DNA of 64,000 bases from Siphonodentalium dalli (GCA_032622095.1 CP136062.1:224640578-224704577); one strand, 5' to 3'. Positions 1-11,038 are shown, counted from the stretch's first letter. A program made the numbers and translations. Notes: generated by a model not told the origin, from the sequence alone.

Positions 1-207
1 CATAGATACAATTATTGGTGCAATCAACAATCGCATTCAAATCACACAAAATTTTATTTTAATTGACCCATTCTACTCACTGTGAATTCAAAATAAAGCT
101 AATCCACGTTACTTCATGATTAATGATCAGACAGAAAACGTGTACATAATATAATTGTTCTTGCAAAGAGATGAATATTTTTCAATCCAGTTAGTATTTT
201 CTCCTAA
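1..207 (+). pseudogene. Broken copy of a duplicated C-terminal coding fragment
   Basis: On the + strand this edge stretch reads as a degraded version of the coding fragment seen intact on the - strand at 46016-46255. The shared peptide core is IGAINNRIQIT, then FILIDPFY, then NPRYFMI. Here an in-frame TGA follows FILIDPFYSL and the original stop context is altered. Nucleotide similarity continues past the coding part, to about 207, matching 45943-46150 in reverse orientation. A third copy lies near 20490-20790. The protein family is not recognised. The fragment may continue upstream of the window. Confidence 0.5.
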
Positions 208-649
208 CCTGTATATGGTACCGGTAATACAAAGGAATATTACTATGAGTAGTATTGTGAGTTGTAAGTTTTAGATGCACCAAATTAGCCGACGACAAAG
301 GGGCAAATATGAGCTTTTATTATCAGTTCAGAAGATATGTGGGAATGACGTGGGGAAGGTCACGGGATATGTGCTGTTGACCTCAAAATGATTTAAAGAG
401 GCACTAATAATTAGCAATAAAGGGCGTTTATTGTCAACTTAAAATATAGATGTATAGTCATGCAATAGGTGATGTTTACCCCAGATAACTAATAATTGCT
501 TTAACTGACTTGAAGCGCCACTAATAAATTACGCATTCTTCACCCGAGTGAGGTAATTCTTGTGTTCTGTTAAAAACTGTAGGCAGTTTAGGTTAACATT
601 TGTCAGGTGAAGACTATTTTTGGGAATCGGCTGTATTTATTAATTCAGC
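208..649. other. Non-coding stretch, nothing recognised
   Basis: AT-rich sequence with no open frame of note, splice-bounded exon or repeat that I could match elsewhere in the window. It presumably belongs to an intron of the + strand HEAT-repeat gene. Confidence 0.4.
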
Positions 650-867
650 TACAGTAATGCCCTAAATAATCGACTCCTTTAACCACAGCAGTATTATGGG
701 TAACTTTTCAGGATTTAGTCGGAAATATGGCTTGTTGCCATTCATCGGAAAGCTCTCACTGAGAGCTTTCCAATGAATGGCAACAAGCCATATTTCCGAC
801 TAAATCCTGAAAAGTTACCCATAATTCTGCTGTGGTTAAGGGGTCGATTACTTAGGGCATTACTGTA
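650..867. mobile_element. Foldback MITE, near-perfect 218-bp palindrome
   Basis: The two halves are inverted copies meeting at about 760, around the text AAGCTCTCACTGAGAGCTTT. The ends read TACAGTAATGCC and GGCATTACTGTA. Open frames across it are consequences of the palindrome, not genes. A second copy lies at 58978-59175, which shows that it is a dispersed element. Confidence 0.75.
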
Positions 868-1325
868 TGTGTGTGTGTGCATCTGTGCGGCTCCAGGTTT
901 TATGTTATTGGTCTGTCCATTCGGTTTTGGTTTCCAGAAAATAACTTTAGATAGTCTCGACTGAATGGAATGAAATTTGGGATGTCGGTTTAATACCACA
1001 AAATACAGGTCAAATTCGAGTTCCACACATCAATTTCCACCTGAGTTATGACCCTTTTTGTTGGAATTTGCACTCAGTTTTTTTTCCTGATAACTTTAGT
1101 AAGTCTGAACTGAATGAATTTAATTTGGTATATAAGTTTAGTAGCCCAATATACAGGTTAGGATCAGATTTGGATCCGCCCATCAATCTTCATCCGAGTT
1201 ATGGCCCTTGGATGAAATTGCCACAAATTTATCTTGCCACACCCTAGCGATGCTCTTGTTGAATTATAACTTTAGATATTATTCTTACTGACATGAAAAT
1301 AAATGCCAAATATAAATTATGGTAG
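868..1325. repeat. Dispersed mollusc-type intron repeat
   Basis: Contains text such as GAGTTATGACCC, GAGTTATGGCCC and a TTGCCACACCC motif. A shortened relative is at about 22545-22690, with GAGTTATGGCCC, TGGCCACGCCC and GCTCTTGTT in the same order. No coding potential is visible. The element class is unknown. Confidence 0.45.
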
Positions 1326-1436
1326 GTGATTGTATCCCAATATAATTTGTATATTTATCTGCAGATGAATTATATAATCTTATATATTTTTTTGAAGTAT
1401 AAGCCTTTTTCTTATCTCTTGTTTATATTGTTCCAG

Positions 1437-1586
1437 TTCACAGATGTTTCGTCAAATGACATAGAATTCATATATAACTTGGCAAAGAATTCTTCTAGTC
1501 GGGAGGTGCGAGTGCATTCAGTGAGGATAGTATCGACGATTGGCGGTCTTCTGACTAAAAATACACAGCTCAACCCCCTGCTGAAG
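1437..1586 (+). CDS. HEATR3: HEATR3-like protein, internal exon (HEAT repeats)
   Basis: A 150-nt exon, phase 0 at both ends, with acceptor TTGTTCCAG before it and donor AAG|GTAGGA after it. It encodes 50 residues of alternating amphipathic helices (IEFIYNLAKN, then VRVHSVRIVSTIGGLL), as expected for a HEAT repeat. It joins in phase to 2473-2646, whose sequence carries the clearer HEATR3 signature. HEATR3 is the animal counterpart of yeast Syo1. It escorts newly made ribosomal proteins uL18 (RPL5) and uL5 (RPL11) into the nucleus for 5S RNP assembly. The 5' exons lie left of the window. The assignment of this exon to HEATR3 rests mainly on its neighbour. Confidence 0.65.
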
Positions 1587-1659
1587 GTAGGACGAGTCGA
1601 GTAAATAGAGAGGTTTAAATTCTATAGTATATAGTACTAATCTATGTCGTCAGCGGGCA

Positions 1660-1757
1660 AGTCTCATTTGCAGAATGCAGTCCCCAGAGGGTGAATTTAG
1701 TGACGCTATCCCACACTGCGGACTAGCATCACAAATTCACCCTCTGGGAACCTTGTT
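1660..1757. mobile_element. Two-hairpin MITE family, single-hairpin partial copy
   Basis: Contains CAGAATGCAGTCCCCAGAGG and the inverted GTGAATTT...AAATTCACCCTCTGGG arms around GACGCTATCCC. This is the hairpin of the family whose complete copies are at 21197-21448 and 24128-24573. The right arm is truncated and runs directly into the 26-bp array that follows. Confidence 0.65.
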
Positions 1758-1950
1758 TGACTTTAGAAAGGATACCCACTTGTTTGATTTAGAATGGATA
1801 CCCACTTCTAGGATTTAGAAAGGATACCCACTTCTTGGATTTAGAAAGGATACCCACTTCTTGGATTTAGAAAGGATACCCACTTCTTGGATTTAGAAAG
1901 GATACCCACTTCTTGGATTTAGAAAGGATACCCACTTCTTGGATTTAGAA
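1751..1950. repeat. 26-bp minisatellite, about 7.6 copies
   Basis: Tandem units of GATTTAGAAAGGATACCCAC plus TTCTTG, nearly identical in the last five copies and slightly diverged in the first two. It lies in the HEATR3-like intron, about 165 bp after the donor at 1587. Confidence 0.9.
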
Positions 1951-2079
1951 AATAATACAATTTTTATATGTACAAATATTTAATATTGCCAACTCTCTAA
2001 ACTGAGCGTTTGGGGGATATGTCACGTTTGGCATTGCCCTTATTTTTTGTCAGAATTACGACTTTTATCCATTTGATAT

Positions 2080-2490
2080 CTAGGTTATCGGTTGTTCATG
2101 TTATAACTTGTATCAATTTGATATCTAGGTTATCGGCTTGTTCATGTTATAACTTTTATCCAATTGTTATCTAGGTTAACAGCTTGTTATAACTTCAATA
2201 CATTTGATATCCAGGTTATCGGCTTGTTCATGCTATAACTTTTATCCATTTATTATCTAGGTTAACAGCTTGTTATAACTTCAATACATTTGATATCCAG
2301 GTTATCGGCTTGTTCATGTTATAACTTTTATCCATTTAATATCTAGGTTAACAGCTTGTTATAACTTCAATACATTTGATATCCAGGTTATCGGCTTGTT
2401 CATGTTATAACTTTTATCCATTTAATATCTAGGTTAACAGCTTGTTATAACTTTAATTCATTTGATATCCAGGTTATCGGCTTGTTCCTG
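2080..2490. repeat. 86-bp minisatellite overlapping a splice acceptor
   Basis: Successive copies of GATATCCAG|GTTATCGGC start at about 2214, 2300, 2386 and 2472, an exact spacing of 86 bp. Each unit also contains a shorter related half with CTAGGTTAACAGCTTG. The last copy is the real acceptor and first codons of the exon at 2473, so the array is built from the intron end and exon start. Confidence 0.9.
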
Positions 2491-2646
2491 ATTGAAGTGT
2501 GTTGCTGTGATACGGATTTATGGGTTGTAGCGGAAGCTCTCGACTCTATATTTGATGTGTTCGGTGAAGACCATCTTGATCCTGTAGTCAAGGAAACAGA
2601 TATGCTAGCAAGACTCAACTCCATTGTTCCATCTCTTAAATCAAAG
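2473..2646 (+). CDS. HEATR3: HEATR3-like protein, penultimate C-terminal exon
   Basis: A 174-nt exon in phase 0 at both ends, with acceptor ATATCCAG and donor AAG|GTATGG. It encodes 58 residues including LWVVAEALDSIFDVFGED, the conserved C-terminal helix pair typical of HEATR3/Syo1 proteins, then a second helix ending in SLKSK. This is the main basis for the gene name. The exon is sandwiched between two minisatellites: an 86-bp array that repeats its acceptor, and a 16-17-bp array that begins within a few bases of its donor. The codons match a functional exon, with no stops or frameshifts. Confidence 0.75.
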
Positions 2647-2647
2647 G

Positions 2648-2746
2648 TATGGGATCAGACAGGTTGGGGATCAGACAGGTTGGGGATCAGACAGGTTGGG
2701 ATCAGACAGGTTGGGATCAGACAGGTTGGGGATCAGACAGGTTGGC
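2648..2746. repeat. 16-17-bp minisatellite beside a splice donor
   Basis: About six tandem copies of GGGATCAGACAGGTTG start directly after the donor GTAT at 2647. The open frames across it on both strands are repeat artefacts. Confidence 0.9.
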
Positions 2747-2869
2747 AGGATAATGTTGTTTTCAATAGTTAGCTGAGCTGAACTTGACAAAGTAAAATTT
2801 GATTTATTTCCATGGGTTGCTATCCATTGTGAGTGTGTGTGAGGCTGTAAACAAATTCCATCAGCAGAA

Positions 2870-3240
2870 GCTACAGGTCTTACCTTTGGTCGGATCATTG
2901 TGAAATTTGGCATGGCTGTTGATATTGGCATGTAGATGGGAACCAGTCATTTTGTGGTGATTCAGCCAAAAAGAACATCTTGGATTTCACCATTCAATCC
3001 ATTAGCACAAGCTACATGCTGTACCGTTTGTCTGATGATAATGAAATTCATCATGGATGTTGACATTGACATATAGATGTGAAGGAATCATTTTGAGGTC
3101 ATTCGGCCATCTTGGTTTTCAGTATTAAATAAGGTAAATTCATTAGCACGGGCACCATACGTTGGTCTAATGATTATGAAATTTGTCATGGCTGTTGAAG
3201 TTTAGATGGGAATGAGTTATTTTGGGGTCGTTTCAAGTGT
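2870..3240. repeat. Diverged dispersed repeat with internal duplication
   Basis: About three imperfect copies of a unit with ATCATGAAATTTG-like text, GGCTGTTGATATTGGCAT and TGTAGATGGGAA. An inverted relative is at 58236-58545, where the same phrases occur on the opposite strand. Part of the 8.3-kb HEATR3-like intron. Between 3241 and 4950 I see no gene and no repeat that I can place. Confidence 0.45.
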
Positions 3241-4950
3241 TACCTGATTAAAATGTGACAACTCTATTGTTATCCATAAACGATCATGTGTATATGATTT
3301 AACCCAGTTTAAGTGTGAAGTACTGATTTTGGTGTCATTTGACGCGGAAAAGCCTCAGGAACATATCCAAAATTCGCAAAAATACGCTCATGGGAAAATT
3401 CAGGATCCAAGATGGCATCAAACATGGTTGTCTATATTACATCAATTCTCAAAATAAGTCTTTATAAGATATATTGTGGCATAGGAATTAGTCAGTTTGT
3501 GTGAAATTAGAGTACGGGAGCGAGTAGAGTGACATGCACAGAAAATAATACAATCGCGGCCATGAAATGGCTGTCAAAATGGTTGCAACTCCAAGATTTG
3601 AGTGAAAATACGCATTGGTAATGTATGAGTCTATTATTAAATATCTTTAAAGGTACACTTATCATTAAAACAGATCCATCTGAAGGATTTATCGGTCACT
3701 GCAAATGCAAGTCAAACCCAATGATCTATGTCTTTAAAGTTTGGGTATTCTGCTCATTCAACATCCAACTGTCGGGCCAAAACTAATAATTTCTGGCATG
3801 CAACACACGAAGTAATTTTTTGCCCACAGTGCATGGTAGTTTCATTTGGCAGCATGATTAATTATTGAATGTAGTGCAGAAACTGAAGTGCATACCAGAT
3901 TCATTTCCGGAATTTCAACACTATCCATGATAATAAACCATACTCATGTCGCAATGCTTATTATATTGTAAAGAAACTCTTCAATAGATTAGCACCCCAG
4001 ATCAAAGAGACTGTACATCGCAGTTTATGTAAGACTACTTTTCATGCTACTACCAAACCGGTTCCTTAGTATAAAATTTTGTTCAAATTACTTGTCGCCA
4101 CTTTACAACTGGAATAAGCTACCATGTAATGTACAATATTTGTTTTTGGTATCTTTTTGTTTGAAAATATCTTCCCAATACCACCCACATACTTGTACTA
4201 AATATCAGATGATCATCATTTAAAGCTGTTATTTCAGCGTAGAACACTGTTGCTAATTTTGGTTTTATGTGCAGCAACTATGTGTAACATTAGGCAGAAT
4301 AGGTAAATGCAGTACATTTTTGGAAATATGTGGCCTTGGTGAATATAACCTAATAAAATTTCCAGGTATAAACAGTCTCCGCCACAGAGTATGTAGGCAA
4401 TTTTGGTAAAGTTTTGAATTTATTGAATATAGTATATGGTACTCCTTTGTGTTTTGATAAATTGCGTTGATAGTATAACACCATGCGTTCTTGTAATAAA
4501 AGCGAAATATTCGTGTTTGATCAAAGACAACTATGACTACTATTTTGAGACACAGACAATAGGATCTACACCTTATTGCCCAATATTATATGAATATCTC
4601 TCATACTGTTCTCGAGCAGTGAATTTTTAAAGGATTGAAGTTTGTAGGTGATCGGTCACAATCGGGAGTCTGCTTTGAGCACATATATTTCTGCTTATAG
4701 AAAAGGTCACAGAATCAATACATCCCTATTAAATCCGATTTAACTATTTAATTACACATATATAGCACGATTCAAGATAAACAGTACAGATAAAACTGTG
4801 ATATTTTTCCGTCTCTGGGTGCCCAAAACTCCAGATTTAACCGTTGCACGAGATCCTGCATGCTTTCGCTTTGCTCTGTCATTTCTCTTATACTCGGCAA
4901 TCATTCTTCCTCGCATAATTGGAGCATTTGTTCACTCTTATAGGACTAGC
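3241..4950. other. Intron sequence, nothing recognised
   Basis: AT-rich sequence within the 2647-10933 intron of the + strand gene. A 64-codon open frame at 4436-4630 lacks supporting splice sites or recognisable similarity. Confidence 0.4.
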
Positions 4951-4953
4951 TAC

Positions 4954-5026
4954 CTTACTCGTAATTAAATTCGCGCAGTACTATTTTTCGCACACCCATC
5001 GGTGCGCGAATTTAAAACTGAGCGAA
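4954..5026 (+). repeat. Left member of an inverted repeat pair (TTCGCGCA ends)
   Basis: Reads CTTACTCGTAATTAAATTCG followed by CGCAGTACTATTTTTCG. The inverted partner is at 10437-10507. Each also contains a small internal inverted repeat TTCGCGCA / TGCGCGAA. The pair may be the ends of a composite element or two solo insertions. Confidence 0.55.
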
Positions 5027-5491
5027 AAATAATCCGACTTCTGAGTTTAAAATAATTAACCACAGCGAAATAAGACCGCGGGTTATGTTGATGAGTTTAG
5101 GGTCCTGCGAATTGGAGATTTTGATCGAATCGAATCGAATTCACGAAATCGAATCGAATTGAATCATACCTGTGTGTTGCTTCTCAATTAGACATATTTT
5201 TTCAACGATTAGACGAATTGTGATACGTTTTATGAACTACATGCATGAAGTTCCATCATAACTTACGTGGCGATGAACCATCGCTTGTGATACTATTAAC
5301 TTCAATTGACAATTGTCGAGAAAAAGAACAGATTAAAACGTCCATGCGGCCGTCACGACGATTAATATATAACCACTAAACGGTTCATTCGGAACTAAAA
5401 TCACGCGAAATTTGTACAATTTGCATGTACATTCAAAATTGCAAATCGGCATTCGGAAACACCCGTTGTTATAAACTTAAAGATGCAACAG

Positions 5492-5731
5492 TCACATGGT
5501 ATCCTGTTTATGTAGTGCTGGATGCTTCTTGGACAGACGATTCCATAGATGGGTGGTTGTCCCAGATGCTTGCGATTTATACACCATGTTGCATTCATCA
5601 CACGTGTAAGTCCCTGCACTGGCTGCAGCTTTGTCATGTTTAAAATAAACATGAATAACGGACCACATTTTGTCAAGTGTCAAAGAACGTTCCGAAACTG
5701 CATGAGAGTCAGTAAAGAAAAACACCACCAA
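5492..5731 (-). pseudogene. BED-type zinc finger remnant of hAT transposase
   Basis: A 79-codon frame on the - strand contains a BED finger: the aromatic lead MWSVIHVYF, then CDECNMVY, then TTHLWNRLSKKHP, giving the C-x2-C...H-x5-H ligand pattern with the preceding W and F. BED fingers form the N-terminal DNA-binding part of hAT transposases. The frame stops soon after the finger, and only about 390 bp remain before the element's left end. The dimerisation and catalytic regions must be deleted, or once lay on other exons. It is inside the element at 5098-8823, which fits. Confidence 0.75.
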
Positions 5732-7658
5732 AATGAACTTTTCGACGCCCGGAACACGTGTTGTCTACATTCTCAGTGATATTAGATGACGCGGAATCTG
5801 AGACTGATAGATAGCGGATAACACTAGTGGTTGCTCAGTCTGTTAGCTATTATAATTTACGCGCGTCGTCGGTCCATCGGCGATCTCCGAGCTTTTGGCT
5901 ACCATGTTCAAAGCTAATTGTTGTCTATACTTATATTCAACCCTTTAGCGTTCAGAACACCCCAGAGCGCCCTGCCGTGTAGCGTCCAGAACACCCTAGA
6001 GAGCCCTGCCGCGTAGCGTCCAGAGAGCCCGGAGTTTTGCGGTTTTTTTTCAGTCATAGTTTACAACAAAACTATTGCATTATAACACAACAAATTGCTT
6101 TCATTGTTAATGTAAATAATAAAATATATGTTACATTATTAATTGTTACGTTTTTGTGGCAGATTTTGTACAATTTAATCGATAGTTGTCAATAAAATCG
6201 CAATAAAACGAAAAGTGGAATGCGGCGGTGCTATTTTTTTAAGTCGACTAGAGAAATCAGCGTACTCGGGCAACTGTGTACGGTCGTCTAACTGACATTT
6301 ATTTATTTTCGAACTTTATTTTTATTTCCAATAAAATATTTACTTGACTTGTTTATGTTTTTATATCATATGCATCCAAATATAAAACAATCACTACCAT
6401 TAATTTGACTAACGAAGCTACGGTAAGAGCAAGACGACATGCTGATGTTAGTTTTTGTTACTAAGGACGCCGTGTTTGTTCTTACTGTTGTGTTAGTGTG
6501 TAGGCCTATTCCCAAATAAAACTGTTTCCAATTATTTTTCCTAATTCTTCACATGATCATATTGACAATATTATATTTTTTATAGAGTGTATAAAATGTA
6601 TTGAATAGCAATGCGAGGAACTAATTAGAAGCTTCCAGCAAACAGCGCGTTTACCAATTTCTGAACACGTGGCTTCCATCCAAGCTGGGCGCGAATTTCA
6701 ATCTTATAATTATCAATAATTTTTCAAGAGATATTTATCATTTAATCGAACAAAATTGCACTATTAGTATGTCCTTTGTTACAAGTTGAACATAGGCCAA
6801 ACAATATATCGATTACCGGTAGTTTAACTGTGTACACACCTTGTGTTTTGGCACTAACTGTGATATTCATTGCATCATCATTACATCAAGGTCAAGGTAA
6901 CGCCTGTGTCTCAATGTTATTTATTTTTAGAATATTTCGTCATCCTTATTCAATACGATGTCTTGCTAACTATTATTTAGTTTGGCATCTCATATATTCA
7001 CGAAGAGAAAAGCACTGTTATCGACCTTAATGGCCATTCAATCTTTTTCAAATGACAATATGTGATGGACATGATCTACTCATGCAAATGTGCCAAGATA
7101 TATCGTAATAAACTGGGTCAAGTTCGAAGTACGTACGCATTACGTTCGTGAGGTACACAGAAGGAGTTGTTGTCAGCGCTGAATATATAGTTCTTGCGAT
7201 ATATATTTCTATTCCGACATATTAAACATTATATTGTTACTGAATAGCATTTCAACTTCTAACCTATGATTTAAAAAATTGAAATTTTAGTCTATTAATG
7301 CTGTTTTTATGTCTTTTTTTATACATGACACACAGAGTAATTGTCGAAGTATTTACGTCGACGTTATACATCTTATTTCTGTATCCTCACGATCATGGCT
7401 TGTGTTTTGTTTACATTGGTTACTATTTGTGATCACGTGTCAACAACAGTTAATCAGATTTTTACAATACTGGAATCAATTTCACAATGCATTTCCACAT
7501 TTTATTGAATTTCGTTGGTACATTATTAAATGCAAATAAATAGAAGTTGGTTAACACTTTGCTAGTGATTGTGGAAAAGTGAAGGTAATTCTGGAAATCG
7601 AGGTTACAACGTCAAACTTCATACAAAATCTTCGCGGTGTTTTTGTTGATAAAATATT

Positions 7659-8160
7659 GGGGATAATTTTATTAAACGATGTCAAAGTATGGTACGCATT
7701 CATATGGACATGAACTAGAGTGATTGGTGCACATGTAGATGTGAAAATTTAAAGGAATGCACGCGTAAAACGATCTCATTATTTTATTAGTAAGTGATTG
7801 CTAACAGTAAAGAAAGTACGGCAACTGTGTTGCCTTGCCGTCTTACGTAATACACAACTCAATGACAACGTTTTCTGTTTTGCAAATTTATATATGCAAT
7901 ATATAATGGGGGATAATTTTGTTTAACGATGTCAAATTATGGTACGGATTCATGTGGACATGAACTAGAGTGATTGGTGCACATGTAGATGTGAAAATTT
8001 AAAGGAATGCACTGCAAAACGATCTCATTTTTTTATTTGAAAGTGATTGCTAACAGTAAAGAAATTATGGCGACTGTGTTAATGTCTCACGCAGTACCGT
8101 ACACAACCAGATCTCCGGCGTTTTTTGTTTTGCAATATTTCTGTTGATAAATTGAACACA
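7659..8160 (+). repeat. 250-bp direct duplication inside the hAT element
   Basis: The block starting GGGGATAATTTTATTAAACG at 7659 recurs at 7909 with about 90% identity. It includes GACATGAACTAGAGTGATTG and the same GTGATTGCTAACAGTAAAG text. Non-coding. Confidence 0.8.
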
Positions 8161-8360
8161 ATAATACGATAAATTTTCGGAAATTACCAGCTGAAATGAC
8201 AGCAATAAAATTCAGAATCTGATACATTTCAATGTGAAATTGATTTTAATTCTATGCAACGAATCGGGGTCAAGAAAAATACGGAAAGATACCTACCATT
8301 AGTACCAACTCCATAGTGTCTCCTTGTTCTCCATCGCCAAAAAAATTGCACATTGCCAAT

Positions 8361-8384
8361 GGGGGGGGGGGGGGGGGGGGGGGG
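8361..8384 (+). repeat. Homopolymer run of 24 G
   Basis: An uninterrupted run of G inside the hAT element. Its length may be inaccurate because homopolymers are error-prone in sequencing. Confidence 0.9.
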
Positions 8385-8589
8385 ACTTGACTTTCATAAA
8401 TATGAAAATCAATTGTTACCAATTAATTAAAATAAAAAAAAAACCATCCTTGCAGATAAACAAGAACCACCATAAGATTTAATAATACATTTTTTCCTAT
8501 AACTTTGACGTTACCAGAAAGTTATGTTGGCTGGGGCGACGACGTTCTCTCCTATCAGTATTGGTGTGGGTAATGACGTTAGACATATT

Positions 8590-8609
8590 ACTGTTGGGTA
8601 AAGGGTTAA
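8590..8609 (-). mobile_element. Solo right end of the piggyBac-like MITE
   Basis: CTGTTGGGTAAAGGGTTAA matches the terminal repeat of the complete elements at 15866, 21772, 30383, 39711 and 44662. No partner end is nearby, so this is a truncated copy within the hAT element. Confidence 0.6.
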
Positions 8610-8831
8610 TATCATGCGAACATTCGAAGAATTATAAGGTGCATATATATAATTTTCTGGAATTAAATGGCACAGAAACAGCTAAGATCGACATGTGTAC
8701 ATGTCCGTAAACAGCCTATACTTTTCCGTCAGTGTATATTCGAAATTTCGAGTTGGCAATTTCGACTCGAATTCGAATCGAATTTGACTTTCGAATCGAA
8801 TATCGAATATTCGCAGGACCCTAGATGAGTT

Positions 8832-9363
8832 GTACACATTATACGAAAGCTTGGACACTGAATAGACAATTACGCCTATGCTTGTAGACCAACATGTATA
8901 TCGACATTCGGTCAACCACTGTTACAAATTCGAAACCATTACTCAATGCCAAGCGATATTCAAATCATAGTAACATCGATGATGTTGAAATGTTTGTAAG
9001 AAATACCCCTATTCTATATCGCATGTACATGAAAGCACTTCCACTTATTCACCGCTCTGGAGTGACACCATATTCAGTCTGAGTTATGTCACACAATCCG
9101 CAGCCAAGTATTGATTTTTCTGAAGTCAGTTGACTTCTCGGTTGTGGTTTTCTGTTTCCTAGTTCAATTCATTGATGTCCATGCAGTCCATAACTATTTC
9201 AGAATCAGAATAATTATTTGGATCATATATGAACACCCATCATCGCACAATTGCAGTTGTGGTCTACATGATGTAAATCCGCCGTGGTCGTGTTTAATAT
9301 ATACATATATCTTCAGAAACGAATAAGAACTGAAACTCTCATCAGATCCACGGTATTTACAAA
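8832..9363. other. Intron sequence, nothing recognised
   Basis: Open frames of 60-70 codons on both strands overlap one another and have no recognisable motif. No repeat match was found in the window. Confidence 0.35.
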
Positions 9364-10415
9364 ACGAGAGGCCGATCACGATCGGCAGATGTTAACCCAT
9401 CCCTTGGCGATAGTAAATTACTATGATCGGAATCATAAATGAGAGTTTTGGTGTTGAATTATAGAGTATACTGTTATGTACTATTATAGAAAAATGTACA
9501 AATTATTGGAATTTATGGGTCACTCGCATTTATATAAGAGAATGCACTGGTACAGCTAAACCACCACAGCCTTGGGTTAAATGTGAAAGGTGGCCTGGAC
9601 ATGTATCAAATTCTACCAACAATATAGTATACAGATAAGCTGACCCATTAATATCAATTAAATAGCAGAGCTGTCAAAAATCACAAGAATTGTTTATGTT
9701 GAACACTGACTTCTCTATTAAACCAATAACAATTATAATGACCTCAGACCATCTGAAGATATCACCCTACAGCACAGATGTCCAAGTCTAGGGCTAATAC
9801 CATGTGATTTTTATTGTTGAATCTTTATTTAAAATAGGCATAAGAGACAACAGAAAATAATATAGCCTTATCAATAGCTAAGTAGTCCAAAGGCATGGAA
9901 TGGAATTGATGAATTGGGTTTAAAGTCGCTCCAAACAAATTTACCAGTACATAACACAAGATTATGGACCGATTTAAACCAAATTTGGTGTGGTGACTGG
10001 GGGGGTACCCTTGGCAGAGTTATAATGGTGCTAGTTTTTCAAATTGTTACTTAAATTTTTTTTTTTTAATTATTTTAAATAAATAAAAATAATATTTTAT
10101 TCATATTCATTTTTTTTGGGGGTTAAATTGAGCAAGGAAATAAATCTAAAACATTTTTTTTTTAGTGAATCGATTTTTTTTTCGAAAAAGGGCCATAACT
10201 CAGTTAAAAATAGTCGGATCAAACCCATATTCGAACTCGATCTGTCTTTTATGCTGAGAAATTCATATACAAAATTTGGTTCCGATCAGATATAAAATGT
10301 TCGAGTTATCGCACGATGCGTAACGTGTCGACAGACAGACAGACAGACGGACTAACGACGAGTGGTCAATCCGGACAACGACACTATGTTTACCATACTA
10401 TGGTATGGGTAAACA
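9364..10415. mobile_element. ACGAGAGGCC-type element, 1.05 kb
   Basis: Starts ACGAGAGGCCGATCACGATC and ends with a CAGACAGACAGACGGAC-rich tract followed by CATACTATGGTATGGGTAAA. The same start and end occur at 54311-56497. Just inside the left end is TGTTAACCCAT, which is roughly the inverse of the right end, so the ends are loosely inverted. No coding capacity. Similar sequences are common in mollusc introns. The transposon class is unsettled. Confidence 0.6.
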
Positions 10416-10436
10416 TTAAAATATCTGTCAGTTTTG

Positions 10437-10507
10437 AATTCGCGCAGATAGGTGCGCGAATTCAAAACAGTGCAAAATAGTACTGCGCGAATTTAAATAC
10501 GAGTAAG
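10437..10507 (-). repeat. Right member of the inverted repeat pair
   Basis: The reverse complement reads CTTACTCGTATTTAAATTCG then CGCAGTACTATTTTGC, matching 4954-5026 closely. It includes its own short inverted repeat of TTCGCGCA. Confidence 0.55.
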
Positions 10508-10933
10508 ATATTTCAATTTTGCACAAGATGTAAATTTCATTGGATTTTTGTCCATTTTGGGACAGACATTCTACAGATAAGCATTGTTTGTGTATATTTA
10601 ATTTTAATAGGAATTTCGCATTAATTGGTGCACCTATCACAGAAATTCAGCATTTTCCGATACCAACAGCCATTTTGGATGCAATGTTGTTAATTTTCCC
10701 CAAAGCGGATTTTAGGTATTTTTTTCCCGGCACCGAGTGACACCAAACTCAGCTTGTATCCAATTTCATCTGGGTTCATCTATCCCACTACCAGACTAAT
10801 ATACCTGTGCTGTTATCTGCTTAATGATTTAAACACCCCTATAAATGAAGATAAACTTTTCCACTGTATTTATTCATAACTGAATCCATTTATTAATCAA
10901 TGGGTTGAATTTGTAATTCTATGTTTGTTGCAG

Positions 10934-11038
10934 ATATCCAGTGCCAAGAAAAGTCTGGGAGAGCATTATCCTGTTGTCATGACAGCCAGAACCAACTTGC
11001 TTCGATTTCTCAAGTATAAATCCTCAAATCCAGTTTGA
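10934..11038 (+). CDS. HEATR3: HEATR3-like protein, terminal exon with stop
   Basis: Acceptor TTTGTTGCAG precedes a phase-0 reading of 34 codons and TGA. The residues SLGEHYPVVMTARTNLLRF form a final basic helix of the kind that ends HEATR3 proteins. It joins in frame to 2473-2646 across an 8.3-kb intron filled with transposons. No canonical poly(A) signal lies in the roughly 95 bp before a hAT insertion begins at 11140. The 3' UTR may therefore be interrupted by that element or use a variant signal. An AATAAA at 11712 lies inside the element. Confidence 0.7.
   Translation: MSSAKKSLGEHYPVVMTARTNLLRFLKYKSSNPV

Larger units (their letters stand above)
5098..8823. mobile_element. hAT-family DNA transposon, 3.7 kb, internally degraded
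   Basis: The perfect 15-bp terminal inverted repeats are TAGGGTCCTGCGAAT at 5098-5112 and its reverse complement at 8809-8823. They are flanked by the identical 8-bp target duplication GATGAGTT (5090-5097 and 8824-8831). An 8-bp duplication and AGGG-type ends are characteristic of hAT elements. Arrays of TCGAATCGAAT lie just inside both ends. A BED-finger coding remnant lies near the left end. No catalytic transposase domain is visible, so this copy appears non-autonomous. It sits in the HEATR3-like intron. Confidence 0.85.

Noticed and set aside
773-1026. Open frames of 63-94 codons on both strands across the left palindrome
   Set aside because: They mirror each other because the DNA is an inverted repeat, and there is no domain or splice support.
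6776-7539. Two + strand frames of 76-84 codons inside the hAT element as possible transposase
   Set aside because: No catalytic or dimerisation motif, and the BED finger lies on the opposite strand.
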